From Gemmataceae bacterium (GTDB lineage Bacteria > Planctomycetota > Planctomycetia > Gemmatales > Gemmataceae): a stretch of DNA of 64,000 nucleotides. Both the position numbers and the translations under genes were made by a program. A model generated the notes under the pieces. That model worked only from the letters and a program-made list of their open reading frames with translations. It ran no database searches and was not told the origin of the DNA. Positions within the stretch are counted from its first letter, which is position 1. Each line of letters opens with the position of its first letter. The DNA lies in the NCBI GenBank assembly GCA_022842245.1, contig JALHPZ010000023.1:41532-105531 (forward strand). The letters run 5' to 3'. Shown in pieces: positions 27,527-36,926 of the stretch.

Positions 27527-29023
27527 CTAGGGTTTTGGATTTCCCGCCGGTAACTTTTGCAAGTCGTTCGCCAGCGCGTCCCGCAAGGCCCGGAGCGTCG
27601 CGTCGACCGGCGCGGGGCGCGCGTCGGGCTTCTGTTCCCAGAGCCAGCGGCTTTCCGGCTTGCGGTGGTAGTCCTTCGCGGCGTGCTCCTTGCGGGCCGG
27701 TTCGTCGGGTGAACCCCAGAGGGCCTTGCGCGCGTCGGCAAGGCGGCCGAGGGTTTCGTTCGACGGAACCCCGCCGGCGGACCGGATCGCGAGTTCGAGC
27801 GAGCGGAGGCCGAGGTAGTCGCGCGACGCCTCTTCCCAGTTGGCCGGCGCGATCGAGGAGTCCGCGAGCCGATCGCTGATCGACTTGCGAACGTCGGCCG
27901 GGGTTTTCTCCAGGGCCGCGAACTGGGCGGCGATGCGCTGGAGGCGTTGGTCCAGTTTGGTTTTCTGCGCGTCCCGTTTCTCGCCGAACGCCGGCACCGG
28001 GGTCGCCGGGAGATACGCGGACGCGCCGATCCAGGCGGGGCGGCCGAGGCCGCGCGCGGGCGATTGCGCTTTCGCCGCTTGCTCCCGCCAGGGCACGCCG
28101 GCGAGTTGATGGTGGCAGTGCGAGCAATTCCAATCGGCGAATTCGGGGTACGGGCTGCGCGGGTCGGCATTGCCGCGCGCCATCCGATCGAGGCTCAGCG
28201 TGCAGTACGCCTCCTCGACCGCCAGTTGTCCGACCGCCCAGGCGTGCAGCGGCGCGTCGGCGGATTGAGGCTGGCCGGTCTTCCGGTTCCGCGGCATCCA
28301 GTGTTTGGCGAGCCGCGCTTGATAGCTGGCGAATTCGAATTCGAGCCGGGGGTGGCCGGCGGCGATCATGTCGTGATTCATGTCGCGGACGGGGATGCCG
28401 CGGGCCTTGTCTTCGGGCGCGCCGATGTGGCAGCCGGCGCAGGTCGTGGCCTGCACGTGCCAGTCGTTCAGGTCGTTCATCTGCCACGCGGCGAAGGTCG
28501 ACTTCCGCGTTTCGGGCGCGATCGGGTTCGTGTGGGCAATCTGCCACTTCTCGGCGTTGCCGTGGCAGGCTTCGCAACTGACCCCTTCGGCGCGGATGCG
28601 CAGGAGTTGCCCGCTTGCGTCCTCGATCGGCTTGGCGAGCGAGGGGTTCGTATGGCAGGCGAGGCAGCGGAGGTCCTTGGTCGCATCCTCGGTCAAGGAC
28701 GGATCGCCGTGCCGGAGGTTCTTCATGATGGACTTGGCGAGCGGGCCTTCGAGGACGGCGTAGCTGCGGGTATGCGGGTCGCGGTCGAGCCAGAGGGCGA
28801 AGCTTTCGTGCCAGGTGTCGGCGTCGAGGGTGCCGTGGCGGACGTTGGTTCGTCCGTGGCAGCCGGTGGCGGCGCAGCCGGCCATGCCGACCGTTTCGGC
28901 CGGTCGATCGTCGGATGGCGCGGCGGAGCGCGGCGCGGGATCGGGGTTCTGCGAGAGAACGGCTCCGATCGCGAACAGGCCGAGCAGGGTCGACGCCAGC
29001 GCCGCCCGTGAAACCGATGACAT
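27527..29023 (-). CDS. Pentahaem c-type cytochrome with one CX4CH site, exported
   Basis: A 498-residue protein with signal peptide MSSVSRAALASTLLGLFAIGAVLS. Haem sites are CAATGCH (four-residue spacing), CLACH, CEACH, CAGCH and CSHCHH. The text around sites 3 to 5 (EGVSCEACHGNAEKW, NHDMIAAGHPRLEFE, PYPEFADWNC) is closely similar to the adjacent paralogue. It is the promoter-proximal gene of the leftward trio and diverges from the membrane cytochrome gene at 29270 across about 250 bp, so the two transcripts probably share a regulatory region. Confidence 0.9.
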   Translation of the reverse strand: MSSVSRAALASTLLGLFAIGAVLSQNPDPAPRSAAPSDDRPAETVGMAGCAATGCHGRTNVRHGTLDADTWHESFALWLDRDPHTRSYAVLEGPLAKSIMKNLRHGDPSLTEDATKDLRCLACHTNPSLAKPIEDASGQLLRIRAEGVSCEACHGNAEKWQIAHTNPIAPETRKSTFAAWQMNDLNDWHVQATTCAGCHIGAPEDKARGIPVRDMNHDMIAAGHPRLEFEFASYQARLAKHWMPRNRKTGQPQSADAPLHAWAVGQLAVEEAYCTLSLDRMARGNADPRSPYPEFADWNCSHCHHQLAGVPWREQAAKAQSPARGLGRPAWIGASAYLPATPVPAFGEKRDAQKTKLDQRLQRIAAQFAALEKTPADVRKSISDRLADSSIAPANWEEASRDYLGLRSLELAIRSAGGVPSNETLGRLADARKALWGSPDEPARKEHAAKDYHRKPESRWLWEQKPDARPAPVDATLRALRDALANDLQKLPAGNPKP

Positions 29024-29269
29024 GGAGGGACCCCCGGCCGAACGAATCTCGTGGCATCATCCGAAGACTCGCGGTCGAACGCAAGGGCCGACCGGCTCGT
29101 CTGGCGTTTTTTTTCTCCGCTCGCCTGCGCACCGTGCCCGTTTCGGAAAACTTCGACAAAGTTGTCCGATGGACCGTTGCAAGCGCGCGACCGGTCTGAT
29201 AATTTCGTCCCAGTCCACTCACGATCTTGTCCGGGCGACCGGAATCCACCCGCAGATGGGAGCGCCTCC

Positions 29270-30154
29270 GTGCTGCTCGGACGCGATGCCACCATTCGCC
29301 AGCGCGTCACCCGCGTCTTGCTCTGGACCGCGCTCGCCTGCCTGCCGCCGATCCTCTGGTATCTGCTGGCCAAGATGGGCGTCGTCGGCTGGCCGCGCGC
29401 CAGTTCGTGGTTCGGCGTGCTGACCGGCCTCGTCGGCGCCGGCATCATCTTCTTCGAACTCGCCCTCTGGATCCGCAAGCGCAAGCGCAAGCAACGCTGG
29501 GGGCCAACCAAGGTCTGGCTCTGGTGGCACATCGTGCTGGGCCTCGCCGTGCTCCCCATCATCGTCGTCCACAGCGGCTTCTCGTGGGGCGGCATGGTCA
29601 GCGCCTTCACCATGATCCTCTTCCTGCTCGTGATCGCCAGCGGCGTCTACGGGCTGGTGCTTCAACAGTGGCTGCCGCAGCGCATTCTGGAACTCATTCC
29701 CGATGAAACGGTCGTCGCCGCCATCGACAAGGCGATCGAGAAGCACCGGACGGAAGCGCGGCTGATCGTGGACGAACTGGTGCCGCGCGATCCGAACGAT
29801 CCGTCGCCGACCTGGAAGCCGCCGATCGTGACCGGCGTGCCGGCGCTGCGCCTCAAGGAGTTCCGCGAGAACACGCTGGACAGTTACCTCGCGTTCGGCC
29901 GCAAGTCCAAATCACCGCTCGCGTCGCGGACCGATTCGGTGGTGTTGTTCAACCGGTTGCGGGCCGAGCTGCCGCAGGCGGCGCACGCCGGCCTCGCGAA
30001 GCTGGAATCGCTGGCCGACCTGCGCCGCCAGTGGGACGAACACGCCCGGCTGAACGCGATCCTGCACGGGTGGCTGCTGTTCCACGCCCCGGTTTCGGTG
30101 GCCATGACGATCTTCATGATTTTCCACGCGATCAAGGCCATGAAGTACTGGTGA
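29270..30154 (+). CDS. Membrane protein, cytochrome b561/ferric-reductase-like
   Basis: A 294-residue protein if started at the GTG at 29270, with GGGAG 8 bp upstream; the frame is open to 29051 but that extension looks non-coding. There are about four membrane helices. His residues sit in the helices WLWWHIVLGLAVLPIIVVHSGF and ILHGWLLFHAPVSVAMTIFMIFH, the pattern expected for haem b ligation. A soluble loop of about 110 residues lies between helices 3 and 4. It is 2 bp from the decahaem gene and would be the membrane electron-transfer partner of these cytochromes. Haem binding is an inference from His placement. Confidence 0.72.
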   Translation: MLLGRDATIRQRVTRVLLWTALACLPPILWYLLAKMGVVGWPRASSWFGVLTGLVGAGIIFFELALWIRKRKRKQRWGPTKVWLWWHIVLGLAVLPIIVVHSGFSWGGMVSAFTMILFLLVIASGVYGLVLQQWLPQRILELIPDETVVAAIDKAIEKHRTEARLIVDELVPRDPNDPSPTWKPPIVTGVPALRLKEFRENTLDSYLAFGRKSKSPLASRTDSVVLFNRLRAELPQAAHAGLAKLESLADLRRQWDEHARLNAILHGWLLFHAPVSVAMTIFMIFHAIKAMKYW

Positions 30155-30156
30155 CC

Positions 30157-31803
30157 ATGAACCCGAATCATTCCCCCAGTCGCGAGCGGGTCGAACGGTA
30201 CCGGGGCGGACTGCGCCGGTACTTTCGCGTCAATCCCTTTGAGGACCGCAAGGTCTTCTACACGCTCGTGGCCGTGATCGCGTCGGTGCTGATGCTGGGC
30301 CTGTGGACGGTCATGCGCAGCGACCGGCCGTATTCGCACGGGCCGGTGGCCGAGGTGCACGCCTCCTTCGACGCGAAGTGCGAGGCGTGCCACAAGCCGC
30401 CGTCGCAGCGCGCGTCGTCGGGGCTGTTCGATCCGCAGTCTCGCTGGATGGCGCTCGAATGCCAGACCTGCCACCGCGGACCGGAGCACCACCGCGACAT
30501 GATCTGGCCGTCGGACTGGCCCGCGCAGAACACCGGCGACCCGCTGAGCAACGACGCCGAATGCGCCGCGTGCCACCACGACCACAACGGCAAGAATTTC
30601 TCGCTGGTCCGGCTTTCGGACGACCATTGCCTGAAGTGCCACGCAGACCTCGCCAAATCGCACAAGACCGGCTCGCCCGCCTTCGCCCTCAAGGTCGAGA
30701 ACTTCCATGATCCCGCCGGCGGGCACCCGGAATTCCGCAAGATCGAGAACGAGAAGAAGGAACCGAACGGCCAGGTGGCGCGCAATATCCGCTTCAGCCA
30801 CTCGCACCACATGTCGCCCGGCATCGGTTACTCGAGCGACAGCAAACTGAAGGTGACCAAGAAGAACCTGAAGGACCTGAACCCCGACGATCCGAAGGTC
30901 GTGGACCAGTACTTTGCCGCCTCCGACGGACCCGACGCGGTCGTGCAGCTCGATTGCAAGCACTGCCACCAGTTGGACGCGGAGCGGGGCGACCCGCGCG
31001 ACCACTCGAAGCCTTGGGCGAACCTTGCCGGCGAACCCCGTGAGTCGATCCAGCCGCCCCGGGCGCAGGGGGCGTACTTCCTGCCGATCAACTTCGAGGC
31101 GCACTGCCAGGCGTGCCACCCGCTCAAGGCCCCGGAACTCACGAGCGACGCCGGTCAGAAGTTCCCATCCTTCTACCTGCCGCACCGCAAGCAGCCGGGC
31201 GAACTGCAGGAAGTGCTGCGGGCGCGCTACAGCGGTTACATCCTGAGCGAGAAGGGGAAGCCCGAACTGCTGAACAAGAACGTGACGGACGAGGATGTGT
31301 TGAAGGTCGGGTCGCAGGTCGATCAGGCGGTGCGCAAGAGCCTCCTGAAGCTGCTGCCGAGCGTGAACCCGAAGGCGGCGAACGCGATGTCGGGGGGGAC
31401 CTGCACGGAGTGCCATAAGCTCGAAGGCGGCGCCGGCAAACTCGAAGATTCCAAGATCGTCGTGCCGAATATTCCGACCGTCTGGTTCGAGCGGTCGAAG
31501 TTCGACCACGTCGCGCACCGCGCGTACGACTGCCTCAGCTGCCACCCGAACACCGGCACGCCCAAGGAGTTCGACTTCAAGACCATCTACACCGGGCCGG
31601 ACCAGAAGATCAACATCCTCGGAGTCGATTCGTGCCGGGAGTGCCACGCGCCGCAGGGGCACGGGAAGAAGGCGGACGGCAGCCGCTCCGAACGCGACGG
31701 CGTTCGCAACAACTGCACCGACTGCCATCGCTACCACAACGGCGATTTCCCCTTGCAGGGGCTGGGCGCCGCGGCCCGCGATCCCAAGGCGAAGCTCAAA
31801 TAA
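30157..31803 (+). CDS. Decahaem c-type cytochrome, membrane-anchored
   Basis: A 548-residue protein. A cytoplasmic basic N-terminus (VNPFEDRK) precedes one membrane helix (FYTLVAVIASVLMLGLWTVM); the remainder is periplasmic. I count ten CXXCH sites: CEACH, CQTCH, CAACH, CLKCH, CKHCH, CQACH, CTECH, CLSCH, CRECH and CTDCH, with several extra His residues (HHRDM, SHSHHMS). The ATG at 30157 lies 2 bp after the b-type protein. The arrangement fits a quinol- or NADH-linked membrane module passing electrons to periplasmic carriers. The direction of flow cannot be told from sequence. Confidence 0.9.
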   Translation: MNPNHSPSRERVERYRGGLRRYFRVNPFEDRKVFYTLVAVIASVLMLGLWTVMRSDRPYSHGPVAEVHASFDAKCEACHKPPSQRASSGLFDPQSRWMALECQTCHRGPEHHRDMIWPSDWPAQNTGDPLSNDAECAACHHDHNGKNFSLVRLSDDHCLKCHADLAKSHKTGSPAFALKVENFHDPAGGHPEFRKIENEKKEPNGQVARNIRFSHSHHMSPGIGYSSDSKLKVTKKNLKDLNPDDPKVVDQYFAASDGPDAVVQLDCKHCHQLDAERGDPRDHSKPWANLAGEPRESIQPPRAQGAYFLPINFEAHCQACHPLKAPELTSDAGQKFPSFYLPHRKQPGELQEVLRARYSGYILSEKGKPELLNKNVTDEDVLKVGSQVDQAVRKSLLKLLPSVNPKAANAMSGGTCTECHKLEGGAGKLEDSKIVVPNIPTVWFERSKFDHVAHRAYDCLSCHPNTGTPKEFDFKTIYTGPDQKINILGVDSCRECHAPQGHGKKADGSRSERDGVRNNCTDCHRYHNGDFPLQGLGAAARDPKAKLK

Positions 31804-31834
31804 ATTCGACATACACCGACGGGGCGAACGGTCC

Positions 31835-34099
31835 ATGATACTCGTGCAGCGACTCCGCCAGATTCAGGATCGGTTCGGCTACCTGCCGGACGCCGAGCTG
31901 CACGCGCTCTCGAAGGACAGCGGCATCCCGCTGCCGAAGATCCAGGAAGTCATCAGCTTCTTCGCGCACTTCCGCCCGGAGTGGGACAAGCCGAAGAAGG
32001 TCGAGGTGTACGTCTGCCGCGACATGACCTGCCACCTGAAGGGCGCGCCGGCGGTCTTGCAGGAATTGAACAAGATCGCGAAGGACAACCCGGACGTGCG
32101 CGTTGAGGGCGTGTCGTGCCTCGGCCGGTGCGACCGCGCGCCGTGCCTGTTCATGAGCCGGCATTCGGACCACGGGCACGATCACGATCACGGGCATGAC
32201 CATTCGCACGGCCCCTCCCACGACGACGTGGTGAAGGAGCACAAGAACCCTTTCGCGGAAGGCGACCGCCGCGGCACGTTCCACGAGTGGGTCTACGCGG
32301 GACGCTCGCCGAAGGACTACGCGAACGTCCTGCAGACCGCCCTCGCGGATCAGCCCGTGCCGATCCCCGACTGGGACTACACGTACAACTTCCACCGCAA
32401 CGAGTGGCAGATCGACCCGTACGAGAAGCCGGAGGACCACTACGGCGCGGTGAAGGCGCTCGTCACCGACATGCCGAACCCGGTGCGGTACGTCGAGGCG
32501 CGGGCGCCGCAGGAACTGCTGCCCGCGAAGATGATCCCGGGCGAGGACAAGGCCGCCTACGACGCCCGCGAAGCGGACAAGGCGAAGAAGAAGGGGGCCT
32601 GGGAACGGAAGTTCTACGCCGACCGGCAGCCGTGGCTCAATAAATTGGAAACCTCGGAATTGCTCGGCATGGGCGGTGCCGGCATGCGGGCGAGCGCCAA
32701 GTGGGGCGCCGTGTGGCGCGAGGAGCGCGACGAGAAGTACATCGTCTGCAACGGCGACGAAAGCGAACCGGGCACCTTCAAGGACCGCGAGCTGCTGCTC
32801 CGCAAGCCCCACCTCGTCATCGAAGGCGTCACGCTCGCCGGCCTCGTCACGAACGCCACGCGCGGATTCATCTTCATCCGCCACGAATACCTCGAACAGA
32901 TCCGCGCCGTCCGCGCCGCCATCGCCGTCGCGTATGAAATGGGCGCGCTCGGCGACAGCATCTTCGGCACCAACCGCAGCTTCCACGTCGATGTCTTCGT
33001 CAGCCCCGGCGGCTACATCTGCGGCGAACAGACCGCCCTCATCGAGGCGATGGAGGACCATCGCGCCCAGCCCCGCAACCGCCCGCCCGAACTGATGACC
33101 AACGGCCTGCGCGACAAGCCCACCGTCGTCAACAACGTCGAAACCCTCGCCTGGACCCCCTCCATCATGCTCAAGGGGGGCGAGTGGTACCAGAACGCCG
33201 CCGACGGCGACTTCGTCGGCCGACGGCTCATCTCCATCAGCGGCGACCTCGTCAAACCCGGCATCTACGAGGTCAAGGTCAGCGATACCCTGCAAAAAGT
33301 CATCCAGTACGCCGGCGATTGCTCCGGCACCCTCAAGGCGATGGCCACCTCCGGCCCGTCCGGCGGCATCCTCCCCGCCCTCGTCACCGTCGCGGCGCAC
33401 TTCACCTCCCGACTCATCGCCGCCGTCAACGAACTCGACCGCGACAACCTCAAGGACCTGCTCGTCAAGATGGTGCGCTACGGCCTCCGCGACCCGGAAC
33501 AGCCCCGCACCGCCATGGACCTGCCCAGCGACGTCTACGCCTGCCTCGAGAAACTCGTCGAACACGAGAAGACCCTCGAAGCCGCCGGCAAGCGATTCTT
33601 CTTCGACATCCGCAAACTCCCCCTCGACCTCAACCAGTTCAAGGCGCTCAGCAAGATCCTCGGCGTCGGCATGGGCAAGGACGCCGACATGATGATCGGC
33701 GCCTCCATGGGCAAGTCCGCCGGCATGATGCTCGGCGCCGGCATCGTCGTCTACTCCCGCGAGGGGGCGCCCAACATGCTCGAACACGCCCTCAACTTCA
33801 CCGAGTTCTTCCGCAACGAATCCTGCGGCAAGTGCGTCCCCTGCCGCCTCGGCTCCCAGAAGCTCGTCGAGATCGGCACCGACCTCCTCAAGCGCAGCCA
33901 GGACGGCACGCTCCTCAAGCAGACCGGCCGCGACGCCAACGGCCGCGAACGACCCGGACTGCTCCAGCAGGCGTCCCTCATCAGCGACATGTCCCTCGCG
34001 ATGGTCATGACTTCCATCTGCAGCCTCGGACAGGTCGCGCCCAACCCGCTCATGACCGTGCTCCAGTACTTCCCCCACGAAATCAAGACCGCCGGCTGA
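31835..34099 (+). CDS. nuoF: NuoE-NuoF fusion: NADH-binding diaphorase subunit with His-rich linker
   Basis: A 754-residue protein. Residues 1-108 are NuoE/HoxE-like with [2Fe-2S] ligands C61, C66, C95 and C99. A linker at 110-129 is rich in His-Asp-Gly. From about 270 the NuoF module follows: GMGGAGMRASAKW and VCNGDESEPGTFKDR bind FMN and NADH, then an SLBB-like part, and the C-terminal [4Fe-4S] ligands C664, C667, C670 and C729. The protein would oxidise NADH or reduce NAD+ and exchange electrons with the Fe-S protein encoded 25 bp downstream. Hox, Hym and Nuo families all use this module; no hydrogenase or complex I membrane subunits are nearby. Confidence 0.92.
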   Translation: MILVQRLRQIQDRFGYLPDAELHALSKDSGIPLPKIQEVISFFAHFRPEWDKPKKVEVYVCRDMTCHLKGAPAVLQELNKIAKDNPDVRVEGVSCLGRCDRAPCLFMSRHSDHGHDHDHGHDHSHGPSHDDVVKEHKNPFAEGDRRGTFHEWVYAGRSPKDYANVLQTALADQPVPIPDWDYTYNFHRNEWQIDPYEKPEDHYGAVKALVTDMPNPVRYVEARAPQELLPAKMIPGEDKAAYDAREADKAKKKGAWERKFYADRQPWLNKLETSELLGMGGAGMRASAKWGAVWREERDEKYIVCNGDESEPGTFKDRELLLRKPHLVIEGVTLAGLVTNATRGFIFIRHEYLEQIRAVRAAIAVAYEMGALGDSIFGTNRSFHVDVFVSPGGYICGEQTALIEAMEDHRAQPRNRPPELMTNGLRDKPTVVNNVETLAWTPSIMLKGGEWYQNAADGDFVGRRLISISGDLVKPGIYEVKVSDTLQKVIQYAGDCSGTLKAMATSGPSGGILPALVTVAAHFTSRLIAAVNELDRDNLKDLLVKMVRYGLRDPEQPRTAMDLPSDVYACLEKLVEHEKTLEAAGKRFFFDIRKLPLDLNQFKALSKILGVGMGKDADMMIGASMGKSAGMMLGAGIVVYSREGAPNMLEHALNFTEFFRNESCGKCVPCRLGSQKLVEIGTDLLKRSQDGTLLKQTGRDANGRERPGLLQQASLISDMSLAMVMTSICSLGQVAPNPLMTVLQYFPHEIKTAG

Positions 34100-34124
34100 A
34101 CCGGCTTGGATCGAGGTACCGTCG

Positions 34125-36926
34125 ATGGCCATTTCGCTCGACCTGTGGGATTCGCTCGGCGGTGGCGGCCGAGACTCCGAAACCCCCTTCGCGCGCGACG
34201 AGGACGGCAACCTCATCCGCCGCGTCGAGGCCACCCTCAAGGACCTCGAAAAGAAGATCGACATCGTCATCGACGGCATCGTCGTCAACGACATGCCGCT
34301 CGCCACCTTCGTCAAGGACGCCCAAGGCGTCGTCCAGTTCGACCTCGAAGGCTACCCCAAGCTCCGCAAGACCACCATCTACGACGCCGCCAGCGAACTC
34401 GTCCGCCGGGGCGAATGGACCAAGGAGGAACTCGAGCGCCGCATCCCCGTGCTCTGCCACCGCGAGCACCTCGACCCCGTCGCCGTCTGCCGCATGTGCT
34501 CCGTGCACGTCATCCGCAAGAAGCGCGGCAAGGGCGGCAAGCTCGAACCGGGCGACAAGCTCGTGCCCGCCTGCCACTTCGAAATCCAGCCCGGCATGGT
34601 CGTCACCACGCGCGGCGGACCCAACCCGCCGAACTCCGACAAGTCCGGCAGGGACTTCACCGCCGAAGTCTTCCAGTCGATCCGCGTGCTCACCGAATAC
34701 CTCGTGGCGGACCACTACAAGCCGGACAGCACGCGCAAGATCTACAACAACGAGCTGAAGGCGGTCGCCGACAGCCTCGAGGTGGAAGGCCCGCGGCTCG
34801 GGATGCCCTCCCGCATCAAGTCGGGCAAGAGCCGCAACGCCGAACGGCACCCGAAATCCCGGCCGACGATTCCGCTGCCCGTCGTCTTCGACCACCGCAT
34901 GACGCTCACGGAACTGCCGGAGAGCGGCGTGCGCCCGGAACTGCCGTACTCCTCGCGAACCGTGGCCGTGGACCACGACCGCTGCATCGTCTGCGACCGC
35001 TGCGTGCGCTCCTGCCACGACGTGCGCCCGTTCAAGGTGCTCGGCCACACCGGCAAGGGCTACCTCACGCGCATCAGCTTCGACCTCGACGAGAACATGA
35101 ATGATTCGTCGTGCGTGCAGTGCGGCGAGTGCATGAACTCCTGCCCGACCGGCGCGCTGCAACTCAACCGCCGCATCGTGCCGATCGCCCTGCGCGAAGA
35201 GCTGGGCATTCGCGAAAAGGACATCGACGATCCGATCTTCGTGAGCGTCGGCAAGGACGAGGCCGAGCTACGCGAGGCGGACGCCAGCGAACCGCTCGAC
35301 CTCAAGAACCCGCGCACGCCGTTGAAGGCCGGGCTGATCGTGAAGTCCCGCGTCACGGGCAAGACCGCCACCGGCTACCTCTCCGCCGAGGAGATGCAGG
35401 AACTCGAATTCGACTACATCCCGAAGGACGGCGGCAAGCCGCTCAAGTTCCGCCCCTTCCGCGACGTGCCGCTGTCCTACCTGCGCTGGAACGAAGGCGC
35501 GATCCGCTACCGCAAGCTCAAGGCCGGCGAGGAAATCTGCACGCAGGACGAATACGCCAACACCGCCTTCTTCATCCAGTCCGGCGAGTTCGGCATCTGG
35601 AAGCGCGAAGGCAAGCGCAAGAACGCCCGCGATACCGACCCCGGCACCCAAAGCCCCTTCAAGCTCAACCGCACCCACACCATCATCGGCGAACTCGCGC
35701 CGCTCTCCAACCAGCCGCGCCAGGCCACCGTGCGTGCCGTCACCGACAACGCCGAAGTCTTCGAAGTCACGCGCAACCTGCTCGACGTCGCGCAGCGCGC
35801 CGAGTCGGCCCGCGAGGTCCTCGGACTCGTCTACACCCGCAACGCCCTCTTCTCCTGCCTCGAACGCAAGGGCACGCCCGAGGAACCCACCCTCTTCGAA
35901 GGCCTTTCCGGACCCGAACGCGCCCAACTCGTCACGCTGCTGACGCAGGGCATCCGGGATGAATCCCGCAAGCTCCCCGACACCTCCAAGCGCAAGCCGA
36001 CCGACGACGACAACCGCAAGATCGTCTATCCGAAGGTCGACCCCGACGCCAACCTGCTGCGCGCCACCCTCCGCAAGTGCCGCAAGGACGAGAAGATCGT
36101 CATCGAAGGGGAAAAGGCGCAGGACTTCTACATCATCCGCTACGGCACCACGAAGGTGTCGATCCGCGCCGAAGACCGCGAGGTCATCGTCGCCAAGCAG
36201 ACGGAAAACGAATACTTCGGTGAAATCGCCCTCATGGAGGAAGGCCGCCGCACCGCCACCATCACCGCGCTCGACACCGTCGAACTCGTGCGCATCCCGA
36301 AGAAGCTCTTCGAGGCGATGATCCGGCAGTTCCCCTCCATGAAGGAGAAGTTCGAGCAGGCCGCCGCCTTCCGCATGCGCCGCGGCATGACCGCCAAACC
36401 AGTCGTCAACAACTTCCTCTCCGACTACCTCAACCAGGGCCTCTACCAGGGCCGCAACCTCTTCGTGCTGGACCTCCACGCCTGCACCCGCTGCGACGAG
36501 TGCACCCGCGCCTGCGCCGACTCCCACGGCGACGGCTACAGCCGCCTCATCCGCGAAGGGATGCGCTTCGGCCGCTACCTCGTCGGCGGCTCCTGCCGCT
36601 CCTGCTACAAGCCCTACTGCATGGACGGCTGCCCCGTCGACGCCATCCACCGCACCGGCACGCAGCTCCAGATCAAGATCGACGACCACTGCATCCGCTG
36701 CGGCCTCTGCGAGCGCAACTGCCCCTACGGCGCGATCCAGATCCCGGACAAGCAGGAAGTGCAGCAGAAGATCAGCATCGCCGACAGCGCCATCAACTGC
36801 GACAAGTGCTACGGCCTGGTGCCCGAGGGCGCCGACCCGTTCTGCGTCGCCGCCTGCCCCCACGAAGCCGCCTTCCGCATGACCGGCCCCGCCCTCTACG
36901 AACGCGTGACGAAGACGAAGATCTAG
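34125..36926 (+). CDS. NuoG-like Fe-S protein fused to two cNMP-binding-like domains and a DmsB-like ferredoxin
   Basis: A 933-residue protein of unusual build. Residues 45-165 are a NuoG/HoxU-type [2Fe-2S] domain (C111, C122, C125, C150). Residues 280-345 hold two [4Fe-4S] sets (C287/290/293/297 and C330/333/336/340). Two cyclic-nucleotide-binding-like domains follow, about 450-570 and 640-750; each keeps the phosphate-cassette pattern GEL/GEI and R-x-A-T (IGELAPLSNQPRQATVRA; FGEIALMEEGRRTATITA). Residues 780-915 form a four-cluster ferredoxin like DmsB/NrfC, with Cys groups near 787-797, 824-836, 856-866 and 892-911. It probably takes electrons from the NuoEF protein. Control by a ligand is an inference. 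Confidence 0.88.
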   Translation: MAISLDLWDSLGGGGRDSETPFARDEDGNLIRRVEATLKDLEKKIDIVIDGIVVNDMPLATFVKDAQGVVQFDLEGYPKLRKTTIYDAASELVRRGEWTKEELERRIPVLCHREHLDPVAVCRMCSVHVIRKKRGKGGKLEPGDKLVPACHFEIQPGMVVTTRGGPNPPNSDKSGRDFTAEVFQSIRVLTEYLVADHYKPDSTRKIYNNELKAVADSLEVEGPRLGMPSRIKSGKSRNAERHPKSRPTIPLPVVFDHRMTLTELPESGVRPELPYSSRTVAVDHDRCIVCDRCVRSCHDVRPFKVLGHTGKGYLTRISFDLDENMNDSSCVQCGECMNSCPTGALQLNRRIVPIALREELGIREKDIDDPIFVSVGKDEAELREADASEPLDLKNPRTPLKAGLIVKSRVTGKTATGYLSAEEMQELEFDYIPKDGGKPLKFRPFRDVPLSYLRWNEGAIRYRKLKAGEEICTQDEYANTAFFIQSGEFGIWKREGKRKNARDTDPGTQSPFKLNRTHTIIGELAPLSNQPRQATVRAVTDNAEVFEVTRNLLDVAQRAESAREVLGLVYTRNALFSCLERKGTPEEPTLFEGLSGPERAQLVTLLTQGIRDESRKLPDTSKRKPTDDDNRKIVYPKVDPDANLLRATLRKCRKDEKIVIEGEKAQDFYIIRYGTTKVSIRAEDREVIVAKQTENEYFGEIALMEEGRRTATITALDTVELVRIPKKLFEAMIRQFPSMKEKFEQAAAFRMRRGMTAKPVVNNFLSDYLNQGLYQGRNLFVLDLHACTRCDECTRACADSHGDGYSRLIREGMRFGRYLVGGSCRSCYKPYCMDGCPVDAIHRTGTQLQIKIDDHCIRCGLCERNCPYGAIQIPDKQEVQQKISIADSAINCDKCYGLVPEGADPFCVAACPHEAAFRMTGPALYERVTKTKI

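Noticed and set aside
24336..29023. Considered as hydroxylamine oxidoreductase or NrfA nitrite reductase
   Set aside because: Each protein has five haem sites, no CXXCK site and no eight-haem catalytic layout with the HAO crosslink context, so carrier cytochromes are the safer call.
29177..29203. TTGCAA and GATAAT as a promoter for the membrane cytochrome gene
   Set aside because: The spacing is only 15 bp and neither box is a strong match, so I did not list it as a feature.
31835..36926. Considered as part of a full complex I or a Hox/Hym hydrogenase operon
   Set aside because: No NuoB, C, D, H-N subunits and no hydrogenase small or large subunit with NiFe or H-cluster motifs are nearby; only the diaphorase-type modules are present.
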